The notes under the pieces are model-generated. The model was not told the origin of the DNA. It saw only the letters and a list, made by a program, of their open reading frames with translations, and did no database searches. Source: Candidatus Pacearchaeota archaeon (GTDB lineage: Archaea; Nanobdellota; Nanobdellia; Pacearchaeales; GW2011-AR1). From it: DNA of 42,843 nt. Below are positions 22,404 to 29,913 of this stretch, piece after piece (the first letter of the stretch is position 1; each line of letters opens with the position of its first letter). The position numbers and the translations under genes are program-made. Location: NCBI GenBank assembly GCA_016181895.1, contig JACOYL010000006.1, forward strand, positions 1-42,843, read 5' to 3'.

Positions 22404-23453
22404 ATGTTCAAATTTTTCAAGGAAAAGATAAAAAGCTGGGCTTCAAAAATCTCAAAAGACAAGAAGGAAGAGACGAAAGAGATAGAAGAAAAATCAGGGA
22501 AACGCGCAAAAAAATTAAAAAAAGAGAAAAAAATCCAGATTCCCGAGGAAGTTGAAGGGGAAGAGGGAAAAAGTTTCTTCCAAAAAATCGGTGAAAAGAT
22601 TTCAAAAATTCGGATTTCGGACAAGGAATTTGAAATATACAGTGAAGAACTGAAAATGCTTCTTCTTGAAAATAATGTCGCCTTTCATGTTGCGGAAAAA
22701 ATAATAGGGGATTTGAAAAAGAAAATCGTAAATCAGGAATTTTTGAAAAAGGAAGTTGAGGAACAAATCAAAGAGGCATTGAAAGACATAATAGAGGACA
22801 TTTTGATAGAACCTTTCGACGTTGTGAAAAAGATAATGGAAAAGAAGGAAAAGAAAAACGAGCCTTATGTGATTTTGTTCTGCGGTATAAACGGAAGCGG
22901 AAAAACAACCACGATTGCAAAAATCGCCGAGCATTTGAAAAAAAGATATGTCTCTGTCGTTCTCGCCGCGGGCGACACATTTCGCGCGGCTTCAATTGAG
23001 CAATTGCAAAAACATGGAGAAAGAATCGGAGTGAAAGTCATCTCGCATGATTACGGCTCTGATCCTGCTTCTATTGGATTTGACGCGATAAATTACGCGA
23101 AAAAAAATAATGTCGAAGCTGTCTTGATTGACACCGCTGGAAGAATGCATACGGCGAAAAATCTTCTTCGCGAAATGGAAAAAATCACAAGGGTTTGCAA
23201 GCCTGATTTGAAAATTTTCATAGGGGAATCAATTACGGGAAACGATGCTGTCCAGCAAGCCGAGGCTTTCAATGAGGCGATTGGAATTGACGCGATTGTT
23301 CTCACAAAAGCAGACATCGACGAGAAAGGTGGAACGTCTTTAAGCATTGGTTATGTTTTGAGAAAACCGATTCTTTTCCTCGGCACGGGACAGGAATACG
23401 ATAAAATAGAAGTTTTCGACAAGAAAAAGTTTGTTGAGAGATTGGGGTTATAA
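22404..23453 (+). CDS. ftsY: Signal recognition particle receptor FtsY
   Basis: 349 residues; membrane-associated GTPase that docks SRP54-bound ribosomes at the translocon. A charged, Lys/Glu-rich N-terminal A region spans 1-60, the helical N domain about 60-150, then the G domain: P-loop GINGSGKTTT (161-170), GDTFRAASIEQL, DTAGRMHTAKNL and the TKAD-type specificity element, ending with GTGQEYDKIEVFDKKKFVER. The last 27 or so bases plus stop are duplicated 800 bp downstream, beyond vapBC. Its partner srp54 is 3.3 kb away on the same strand. Confidence 0.97.
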   Translation: MFKFFKEKIKSWASKISKDKKEETKEIEEKSGKRAKKLKKEKKIQIPEEVEGEEGKSFFQKIGEKISKIRISDKEFEIYSEELKMLLLENNVAFHVAEKIIGDLKKKIVNQEFLKKEVEEQIKEALKDIIEDILIEPFDVVKKIMEKKEKKNEPYVILFCGINGSGKTTTIAKIAEHLKKRYVSVVLAAGDTFRAASIEQLQKHGERIGVKVISHDYGSDPASIGFDAINYAKKNNVEAVLIDTAGRMHTAKNLLREMEKITRVCKPDLKIFIGESITGNDAVQQAEAFNEAIGIDAIVLTKADIDEKGGTSLSIGYVLRKPILFLGTGQEYDKIEVFDKKKFVERLGL

Positions 23454-23454
23454 A
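23427..23454 (+). repeat. 28-bp direct repeat, left copy (ftsY 3' end)
   Basis: Begins AAGTTTGTTGAGAGATTGGG and covers the last codons and stop of ftsY. Identical over 28 bases to 24234-24261. The two copies enclose the vapBC pair. Confidence 0.92.
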
Positions 23455-23526
23455 ACCCGATTATTATAATTATAGATAAATTTATATAAACAAAACATTT
23501 AAATATATTAGAAATGTAAATTAATT

Positions 23527-23766
23527 ATGGCTACGATAACTATTAATCTTGATGATGAACTAAACGAAAAATTTAGGGACATTATTAAACAAAAAATAGG
23601 GGAAGGCAAAGGCACAATTGGCAAGGCGGTAGAAGAAGCCATAGTTTCCTGGATTGAAGAAAAAAAGCAGGCGGAAATAGCACACGAAATGATGAATCTG
23701 ATGGAAAAGGGTTTTGAAATGGGAAAAATAAAAGTAAAAACAAGAGAAAGCCTGCATGAAAGATAA
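23527..23766 (+). CDS. vapB: VapB-type antitoxin, ribbon-helix-helix-like
   Basis: 79 residues. The N-terminal strand ATITINLDDELNEKFRDIIK and the helix GTIGKAVEEAIVSWIEEKKQ fit a ribbon-helix-helix DNA-binding fold. The C-terminal part (EMGKIKVKTRESLHER) would wrap the toxin. It overlaps the PIN toxin gene by 11 nt. An AT-rich promoter region (ATAAATTTATATAAAC) lies about 40 nt upstream. The pair probably represses its own promoter, as VapBC systems do. Confidence 0.82.
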   Translation: MATITINLDDELNEKFRDIIKQKIGEGKGTIGKAVEEAIVSWIEEKKQAEIAHEMMNLMEKGFEMGKIKVKTRESLHER

Positions 23767-24187
23767 GATATCTTTAATTGATTCAAACATTCTGGTTTAT
23801 GCTTTCGATTCTTCTGAAAAGTCAAAACATAAAAAAGCAAGAGAATTGTTGAAGAAATGCTGGAAAGGAGAGCAAAAATTTGCGGTATCCACGCAAAACC
23901 TGTCCGAATTTTTTGTGAACGTAACAAAAAAAATAGAAAAGCCAATCTCAAAAGAAGACGGAGCAAAGATAGTAAACAGCATATTGGAGTTTGAAGGATT
24001 TCTAAAACTGGAGCCAAAAAAAGAAACGATATCAAAGGCGATGATTATTTCCATAAGAAACAATATGAACTATTGGGATTCGCTGATAACAGCCACAATG
24101 ATAGAAAATGAAATTTTTAGTGCTTACACGGAAAATGCAAGGGATTTTAAAATTGACGAGGTAAAGATAATAAATCCTTTTTTATAA
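23756..24187 (+). CDS. vapC: VapC-type PIN-domain toxin RNase
   Basis: 143 residues, standard PIN length. Likely metal-binding acids are D9 (ISLIDSNILVYAFD), E51 (LSEFFVN), D108 (YWDSLITA) and E126/D130 near AYTENARDF. Members cut tRNA or rRNA when free of antitoxin. It overlaps vapB by 11 nt and is intact. The module lies between 28-bp direct repeats derived from the ftsY 3' end, which marks it as an insertion. Confidence 0.88.
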   Translation: MKDKISLIDSNILVYAFDSSEKSKHKKARELLKKCWKGEQKFAVSTQNLSEFFVNVTKKIEKPISKEDGAKIVNSILEFEGFLKLEPKKETISKAMIISIRNNMNYWDSLITATMIENEIFSAYTENARDFKIDEVKIINPFL

Positions 24188-24233
24188 TATGTAGAATCTG
24201 CAAAACCTGTTTCTGTTGATTAGAAATAAAAAG

Positions 24234-24261
24234 AAGTTTGTTGAGAGATTGGGGTTATAAA
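24234..24261 (+). repeat. 28-bp direct repeat, right copy
   Basis: Perfect copy of 23427-23454, here outside any coding frame. Flanking bases differ on both sides, so the match is sharply bounded. Confidence 0.92.
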
Positions 24262-24289
24262 TCATCCTGGACCAACACCTGGAAATTAA

Positions 24290-24436
24290 ATGAAATATGA
24301 TTATGTTCCAACTTCAATTCCTTTAGATAATTATCATCATCCCTCTCCTCATTCAGAGAAACCAATTCCATTATCTGATGAAAATAAAAAAGATAAACAA
24401 AATTCTAAATTAACTTCATTAATTTGGGAAGATTAA
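24290..24436 (+). CDS. Possible small protein, 48 aa
   Basis: ATG ORF of 48 codons just after the right direct repeat: MKYDYVPTSIPLDNYHHPSP, then a Lys/Ser-rich part ending SLIWED. It is polar and Pro/His-containing with no recognised motif, too short for the ORF track. Codon use is not obviously random and it fills the gap, but it may be non-coding. It converges on the ATP-grasp gene with 42 nt between the stops. Confidence 0.3.
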   Translation: MKYDYVPTSIPLDNYHHPSPHSEKPIPLSDENKKDKQNSKLTSLIWED

Positions 24437-24478
24437 CTTAATTTCATCAATTCTCCCAAATTTTTTATAATCGCATTT

Positions 24479-25438
24479 TTAGTAAGATGTAATTTCACTG
24501 TATCTGATTATTTTTTCCAAAGTCTCTTCCAAAGACATTCCGCTTTCCTTTGCTGCCGCGATAAAACCGGAATCCTCCCCAATTCCCGGATTTGGATTTA
24601 CTTCCAAAACATAAGGATTCCCTTTTTCATCAACCCTGAAATCAACCCTCATATAACTTCTTGCCTCAAAAATCCTCCAACATTGTTTTGATATTTCTTC
24701 GAGTTTCATTAAAAGCGACTTGTCAGAATCAAGTGGATTAAAGGTTCTCACGGTTTGTCTTGATTCCCAAGAATTTGCATCAAATTTTGCGGCTTCGCTA
24801 ACCAATTTCGGCAAATGTTCGGGCCAATTTATAAATTTCATTTCAGGAATCGGCAAAATCTCGCAGTTTCCAACAGGACCGATGCAAGAAGCATTAAATT
24901 CCCTTCCTTCAATGTATTCTTCTGCAAAAAAATCATATTTGGATTCAAGAACCCTCTTAATTTCTTCTAAATTATCATAAATCTTTAATTCCAATCCTTT
25001 GGAAGCATTGTCGGTATTTGACTTTATCACAAACTTTTTTTTAAGAGTCTTTTCTTCTTTAAGGGTTTTCCGTGTTTCATAATCTGGCGTCGGTATTCCC
25101 TCTCTTCTCATTAATTCTTTTGCTACAATTTTTGTCTCGGATTTTTTAAAAGTTTTTGAAGGGCATCCTGTGTATAAAAACCCAAACATTTCAAAAATCT
25201 CCGGTGCCAAACAAGCCCACTTGTCCGTGCCTCCTATCGCCTCAATAAGATTAAATATCAAATATGAAGATGCTTCTTCCTTGATATATCTTGGATTAAG
25301 TCTGAAAGGCAGTTTTTTTACATCATATCCCAAATTAGTCAGCCCTTTGGCGACAAATTCAGCCTGTTTAAGAATTTCTTCCGCGCTTACCGAAGGCTCT
25401 TCTGCAGGATTAGTATAATAAATTAACACCTCTTTCAT
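24479..25438 (-). CDS. ATP-grasp ligase of the D-Ala-D-Ala ligase type
   Basis: 319 residues. An N-terminal Rossmann-like domain (MKEVLIYYTNPAEEPSVSAE) is followed by the ATP-grasp region: KKKFVIKSNTDNASKGLELK (lysine and Gly-rich loop), FFAEEYIEGREFNASCIG, and the metal-binding MRVDFRVDEKGNPYVLEVNPNPG. The closest well-known family is Ddl. Archaea of this type lack peptidoglycan, so the product may be another dipeptide or amide, possibly a surface polymer or cofactor. The neighbour is an MFS transporter in the same direction 52 nt upstream, so the two may form an operon, and export or import of the product is conceivable. Confidence 0.85.
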   Translation of the reverse strand: MKEVLIYYTNPAEEPSVSAEEILKQAEFVAKGLTNLGYDVKKLPFRLNPRYIKEEASSYLIFNLIEAIGGTDKWACLAPEIFEMFGFLYTGCPSKTFKKSETKIVAKELMRREGIPTPDYETRKTLKEEKTLKKKFVIKSNTDNASKGLELKIYDNLEEIKRVLESKYDFFAEEYIEGREFNASCIGPVGNCEILPIPEMKFINWPEHLPKLVSEAAKFDANSWESRQTVRTFNPLDSDKSLLMKLEEISKQCWRIFEARSYMRVDFRVDEKGNPYVLEVNPNPGIGEDSGFIAAAKESGMSLEETLEKIIRYSEITSY

Positions 25439-25490
25439 AAAAAGACCATCCTTTTCTTCTTTAAAAGAATTTATTCAATTAAGAATATAT

Positions 25491-26678
25491 TCATCTTCTC
25501 CATCCGTCCTTCACAAAGCACAGCAAAATCAAAGAAACAAATGCGACAAATGAAAGGTACATGAACATTACCTTTGGATTAAAGTCCCATAAAATCCCTG
25601 CCGTCAATCCTCCCAAAATTCCCGCAAAGCCTGTCGCCGTGTGAAAAGTTCCAAATGCTGTTCCTTTCATTTCCTTTGACAAATCGGAAACCAGGGCTCT
25701 TTGGCTTGAATAAGTCAATGCATAAACAATCCCGTAAAGCGCGAACAAAATCGCAATGTGAAAAATATTGGAATAATAAACAAACCCCAAAGCCACAATT
25801 AAAAACAGCAAATATCCGACGAATAAAATACTTTTCCTGCCGATTTTATCTGAAAGGCTCCCGAAAGGAATAAGGAAAACCGCATATGCAATGTTGAATA
25901 ATATGTAAAAAAATATCGGCGTCACAAAATTGTTCGTGGCTTTTTGTGCTATGAGAATCATGAACATGTACAAACCGAAGTTTGCAAAGGCAAAAACAGA
26001 GGAAACAAGTATGAAATATTTCAGCCTTGGATTTAAATCATGAAGGCTCCTGTAAAGGCTTCTCTTTATTGCCTTCAGCCTCGGTTCCCTGACAAAAAAC
26101 AACGGCAGAAGGGAAAGAATGGAAATTCCGGCCGCAATGAAGATTATTTTTTTAATCTCAAAATTCAATTTCCAAAACAAAAGCAAAACGAGCAGCGTTC
26201 CCAAAATCCCGCCGACAACGTCGAGCATTTGCACGATTCCGAAATTTCTTCCGGTGACTTTTTTCGAATATGAAATTACCGCATCCCTCGGAGCATCGCG
26301 AAATTTTCCAAGTCTTTCGAGGGAAACAAATGCTATCACGGATTGCCACGCGCTTGCAAAACCGATGAAAAATTTGAAAATCGTTGAAAGAAAATATCCC
26401 AAAAAGATGAACGCTTTTCTTTTTCCTGTCCTGTCCGAAAGCCAGCCCCCGAAAATTTTAAACAAGCTCGAAAGTCCTTCCCTTAAACCAGAAGCCAGCC
26501 CTATTGCAACTCCAGAGCCTCCGAGAGCTGTTATGTAAAATGGAAGCAATGGCACAATCATCTCGCTTCCAACATCATTGAAAAAACTTGCAAAACCGAG
26601 AGACCAGACGTTTCTTGCATGCCCGTCGCGCCTCTTTCCCTTATGGGAAGCGGGTGAACTTGTGAAACTCTTTTTCAT
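25491..26678 (-). CDS. MFS transporter
   Basis: 395 residues, about 11-12 transmembrane helices. MFS loop motifs are visible: GGWLSDRTGKRKAFIFLGYF between helices 2 and 3, and its C-terminal-half equivalent FGSLSDKIGRKSILFVGYLL, with ERLGKFRDAPRDAVIS between. The N-terminal 28 residues (MKKSFTSSPASHKGKRRDGH) are polar, and their DNA shares a 22-nt word with the start of the adhesin gene at 31164. Substrate unknown. Likely co-transcribed with the downstream ATP-grasp gene. Confidence 0.9.
   Translation of the reverse strand: MKKSFTSSPASHKGKRRDGHARNVWSLGFASFFNDVGSEMIVPLLPFYITALGGSGVAIGLASGLREGLSSLFKIFGGWLSDRTGKRKAFIFLGYFLSTIFKFFIGFASAWQSVIAFVSLERLGKFRDAPRDAVISYSKKVTGRNFGIVQMLDVVGGILGTLLVLLLFWKLNFEIKKIIFIAAGISILSLLPLFFVREPRLKAIKRSLYRSLHDLNPRLKYFILVSSVFAFANFGLYMFMILIAQKATNNFVTPIFFYILFNIAYAVFLIPFGSLSDKIGRKSILFVGYLLFLIVALGFVYYSNIFHIAILFALYGIVYALTYSSQRALVSDLSKEMKGTAFGTFHTATGFAGILGGLTAGILWDFNPKVMFMYLSFVAFVSLILLCFVKDGWRR
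26654..26675 (-). repeat. Shared 5'-coding word, copy in the MFS gene
   Basis: GTGAACTTGTGAAACTCTTT... (plus strand) matches 31129-31150 at 21 of 22 bases. In both places it encodes the first residues of an unrelated membrane protein. Confidence 0.6.
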
Positions 26679-26720
26679 GAATAAAGAAAATAAATTTTGT
26701 TTATAAATCTATAACCAAAA

Positions 26721-26732
26721 CTCTATAAATAT
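26721..26732 (+). promoter_or_regulatory. srp54 TATA element
   Basis: CTCTATAAATAT about 25 nt before the ATG at 26751, with no Shine-Dalgarno, indicates a leaderless mRNA. Confidence 0.6.
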
Positions 26733-26750
26733 TAACGGCTTTGAATAAAA

Positions 26751-28127
26751 ATGCTCGAAAAACTTTCCGAGGTTCTGCGAAAAGCCACAAACAAGATAGC
26801 AAACGCCATATTTCTCGACAAGGACTTGGTTGACTCGATAATTCGCGATTTGCAAAGGGCTTTGATAGAAGCGGACGTCAATGTCTCCCTTGTCAAGGAT
26901 TTAAGCGATAAAATAAAAAAAGCCGCGTTTGACGAAAGAGTTAAAGGAATTGAAAAAAAAGAGCATCTTGTCAAGGTTTTGCATGATGAACTCCTCGGGA
27001 TTTTGGGAGAATCCAAAAAATTGGTTTTGCAAAAAGGACAGAATAAAATCATGCTCCTTGGTCTTTATGGAGCGGGAAAAACAACAACCGCGGCCAAGTT
27101 GGGAAATTATTTCGCCAAAAGGGGGAAAAAAGTCGTCCTTCTCGGATTGGATGTCCATCGTCCAGCAGCCTCTGAGCAATTAAAGCAGCTCGCGGAAAAA
27201 AATCACTTGAATTATTTCATTGACTTGAATGAAAAAAATCCAAACAAAATTTGGAAAAATCATGAAAAACAGATCAAGGAATATGATGTCGTGATAATCG
27301 ACACGGCGGGAAGGCACAATCTTGACAATGAACTTGTCAGGGAAATAAAATCCCTTTCCAAAGAAATTTCTCCGACAGAATCAATTCTTGTGATGCCCGC
27401 GGACATAGGGCAGGCTGCGAAAAAACAAACTCAAGAATTTAAGGAAGCCGTAAGGATTTCGGGAGTGATAATTACCCGCATGGACAGTACTGCAAAAGGC
27501 GGTGGAGCTTTAACAGCTTGCGGGGAACTTGGAAGCGGCGCGGGAATTTATTTCATAACAACAGGAGAAAAAATAAATGACATTGAGGAATTCAATCCAA
27601 AACAATTTCTCTCAAGGCTTTTGGGAATGGGTGACTTGGAAACCCTGCTTGAAAAAGTAAAATCAGTTGCCGATGAAAGCAAACAGAAAAAAATTCAGGC
27701 CGGGATTTCGGAAGGAAAACTGAATCTTGAGGACGTTGTTGAACAAGTAAAATCCATGAATGCAATCGGCGGTTTTGAAAAAATAAAGTCAATGATTCCG
27801 GGCTTTTCAAAAATTGAAGGAAAAATTCCCGAGAACCTTATGGAAAATCAGCAGGAAAAGATTTCAAAATGGGAGCATATTTTGAAATCAATGACGCCTG
27901 AAGAAAAGGAAAATCCGGAATTGCTTGAAAGGCAAACCTCTAGAATCCAGAGAATTGCAAGAGGTGCTGGAGTGAATACTTCTGAAATCAGAAGTTTGCT
28001 GAAGCAATACAAGATGCTGAACGAGTTGGTTAAATCTGGAAGTTCGATGGACTTGGATTCTGGAATGCTAAACCAAAAGCAAATGCAGAAACTCATGAAA
28101 AAATTCGGAAGAAAAATTAGGTTTTGA
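26751..28127 (+). CDS. srp54: Signal recognition particle 54 kDa protein
   Basis: 458 residues, full length. N domain 1-95, then the GTPase domain with P-loop GLYGAGKTTT (104-113), LDVHRPAASEQLKQLAEK, DTAGRHNLDNELV, and a TRMD-type specificity element (ITRMDSTAKGGGA). The M domain, about 300-458, has the Met-rich and SRP-RNA-binding helices (RIQRIARGAGVNTSEIRSLL, then QMQKLMKKFGRK). It binds signal sequences and 7S RNA. No 7S RNA gene was seen in the window. Together with ftsY it serves export of the large surface proteins. Confidence 0.97.
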   Translation: MLEKLSEVLRKATNKIANAIFLDKDLVDSIIRDLQRALIEADVNVSLVKDLSDKIKKAAFDERVKGIEKKEHLVKVLHDELLGILGESKKLVLQKGQNKIMLLGLYGAGKTTTAAKLGNYFAKRGKKVVLLGLDVHRPAASEQLKQLAEKNHLNYFIDLNEKNPNKIWKNHEKQIKEYDVVIIDTAGRHNLDNELVREIKSLSKEISPTESILVMPADIGQAAKKQTQEFKEAVRISGVIITRMDSTAKGGGALTACGELGSGAGIYFITTGEKINDIEEFNPKQFLSRLLGMGDLETLLEKVKSVADESKQKKIQAGISEGKLNLEDVVEQVKSMNAIGGFEKIKSMIPGFSKIEGKIPENLMENQQEKISKWEHILKSMTPEEKENPELLERQTSRIQRIARGAGVNTSEIRSLLKQYKMLNELVKSGSSMDLDSGMLNQKQMQKLMKKFGRKIRF

Positions 28128-28148
28128 AAATTAATAAAAAGTCTAAGT

Positions 28149-28529
28149 TTATTTCTTTAATTCAATAACACTAAAACCAAATTTTTCATAGATGCTGTCT
28201 GAACTTATTATTTGGTCATTTTCTGAACAAAAAGACATTAACAGGCTATCAAATATAGTGGCTCCTTTCTCCATAAAATTACAGGCTCTGAAAAAGATAC
28301 CCCAGGAGAAATTTTCCAATTTTGCAATTCTTGAAATCTGCGCCAAAGTCTCTTTTACCGGAATTTCTTCTCTTTTGCATATCATCATAATTTCTGTTAT
28401 AGTAAAAGGAGAAACAAATAGATTTTCTTTATTTTTCTCATAAATTCTTTTGGCTTTTTCTTTTAGCCAGTCTGAATCTTTCATCAAAGCCAGAAAGAAA
28501 TCAGTATCCGCGTATATTTTTTGTGGCAT
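28149..28529 (-). CDS. vapC: PIN-domain toxin
   Basis: 126 residues. The PIN acids are probably D8 (IYADTDFFLALMKD), E46 (FTITEIMMI), D94 (ATIFDSLLMSF) and D111 (IISSDSIYEKF). It overlaps the AbrB-type antitoxin gene by 29 nt, the antitoxin being upstream. Unlike the vapC at 23756, this one has no direct repeats around it. It converges on srp54 with 21 nt between the stops. Confidence 0.85.
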   Translation of the reverse strand: MPQKIYADTDFFLALMKDSDWLKEKAKRIYEKNKENLFVSPFTITEIMMICKREEIPVKETLAQISRIAKLENFSWGIFFRACNFMEKGATIFDSLLMSFCSENDQIISSDSIYEKFGFSVIELKK

Positions 28530-28758
28530 TTTTTTCTATTTCTGCTCTGGCTTCTTTTTTGAGTTGAGTTATTGGCTTTCCTTTTAATTTGTCTTTTCCC
28601 AATTTAGAAAGGGATTCTATGGGGTCTTCCTCTATTGGCTGAAGATACAATCCTTTTCCCTGAAATCTGGCTATAAATGTTTTAAACTGCAAATATTTTC
28701 TTAACTCTTCGGGAAGGTAAAGTCTTCCCTGTTTGTCAAAAGTTAATATTTTTTCCAT
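28501..28758 (-). CDS. vapB: AbrB/SpoVT-type antitoxin
   Basis: 85 residues. The N-terminal swapped-hairpin DNA-binding domain reads EKILTFDKQGRLYLPEELRK, matching the AbrB pattern of D-x-x-G-R-[IL]-x-[IL]-P. The C-terminal tail (PITQLKKEARAEIEKNATKN) would neutralise the PIN toxin whose gene overlaps by 29 nt. Probably autoregulated. Confidence 0.82.
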   Translation of the reverse strand: MEKILTFDKQGRLYLPEELRKYLQFKTFIARFQGKGLYLQPIEEDPIESLSKLGKDKLKGKPITQLKKEARAEIEKNATKNIRGY

Positions 28759-28856
28759 GAATATTTAATAATACCATTATTTATAAATTTTTCCATTAAG
28801 AAATTTCAGGAAGAAAGACGGGGTTTTGAAAGTTCGGAAGAAAAATGGAAAATAGA

Positions 28857-29239
28857 TTAACACTTAATTAATTTGTTTAAATCCATTTCTTCTCTTTTCA
28901 ATAAGTCTCGCAAGGATATTTTTCCTTCTTCTGTTTTTTCCAAAGAACTGTAAAAATTTTTAGCCATTTCAAACCGGGAATCTATAAATCTTGTTTGTTG
29001 TTTGCTCCATTTTTTCTGTTTTTTATAAAACCCATTCGGTTGCTTTTCTTTTTTAATAAATTTCTTGAATTTTGAATCTGCGAATCTATCAAAACAGCCT
29101 GTTGTTTGCTCCATTCTTTGTCAGAATGTTTTTTCATGTAATCAATCCAAAACTTGATAAAATCCAGCCTGTCCTTGAAATTTCTTTTTTTAAATTCCCT
29201 CAACTCCTTCAGATTAATTTTTATATCTTCAGCTTTCAT
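28857..29239 (-). pseudogene. Frameshifted partner of the nucleotidyltransferase, with internal duplication
   Basis: Two overlapping frames (28982-29239 and 28857-29114) together make one plausible protein. The first part reads MKAEDIKINLKELREFKKRN, then FIKFWIDYMKKHSDKEWSKQ. The second continues KKWSKQQTRFIDSRFEMAKN and ends KREEMDLNKLIKC. The element WSKQQ..(L/F)IDS(Q/R) occurs in both frames, so the gene holds a tandem partial duplication with a +/-1 shift, most easily placed in the A-rich run near 29055-29075. The ATG at 29239 overlaps the upstream stop by 11 nt (the ORF track uses an upstream TTG). Possibly an inactivated antitoxin-like partner, or a sequencing indel. Confidence 0.6.
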
Positions 29240-29858
29240 CTTCAATCCATTTCATTTTGTTTTCAATTTTTAATCTCTTTAAAAGTGCAGACAATTCTTC
29301 TTTATTAATTTTATCCTTGAACAAGAGATAAAGATGTTTCGCATCTTCAATATCCTTGTCAGAACTTAATTCTTCAAAATTTCCGTCTGCAGCCAAAAAC
29401 AATTTGTAAGCAATTTGCATTTCCAAAGGAGAAATAAATAAAGTTTTTTCTCTTAATCTTGCTTTTATTCTGTTTTCAAAAGAGTACTTGTCAAGGTCTG
29501 TTTTTATAATCTTAAATTCAATATTTGGTCTTGGGGCGCCTTTTTTGAAGAATCTAACCGCAAAATCATCCAGCATTTCATATGCCTCGTTAACATTCAT
29601 GGTATTTGCGCATTCATATCCTGAATTGATTAATTCCTTGAATAATTTGCCAAACTCCGCAAATTTTATTTCCGGCACCAACAAATCCACGTCTTCTGTC
29701 GCCCTTGTTCTTCCAAGAAGAATTGAAACATATCCGGAAACAATGACGTAATCTTTGAACTTTTCAAGGATGTTGATGAAATCAATGACGAATTTGTCAA
29801 GCTCATTTAAAACTTTCCCGTCCAAAATTATTTCCCTTTTTTCGGGATTGTATTCCAT
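29229..29858 (-). CDS. Nucleotidyltransferase, probable toxin-type or defence-type
   Basis: 209 residues. The Pol-beta-like core is at 38-62 (VIVSGYVSILLGRTRATEDV, then DLLVPE): G-[GY]-x7-R-x-T-x-D-x-D, with D56 and D58 as metal ligands, though the usual GG/GS is GY. A further acid is likely in PNIEFKIIKTD. This layout fits the nucleotidyltransferase families found in two-gene toxin-antitoxin or abortive infection modules. The downstream partner overlaps by 11 nt but is frameshifted. The region also holds a PIN/AbrB pair and an AbiEii remnant, i.e. a small defence-like cluster. Confidence 0.8.
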   Translation of the reverse strand: MEYNPEKREIILDGKVLNELDKFVIDFINILEKFKDYVIVSGYVSILLGRTRATEDVDLLVPEIKFAEFGKLFKELINSGYECANTMNVNEAYEMLDDFAVRFFKKGAPRPNIEFKIIKTDLDKYSFENRIKARLREKTLFISPLEMQIAYKLFLAADGNFEELSSDKDIEDAKHLYLLFKDKINKEELSALLKRLKIENKMKWIEDES

Positions 29859-29913
29859 AAAAACTCAAATAAATTCTGGTTTTTATATCTTTCAAAAATG
29901 AAGGAAAAGAGAG

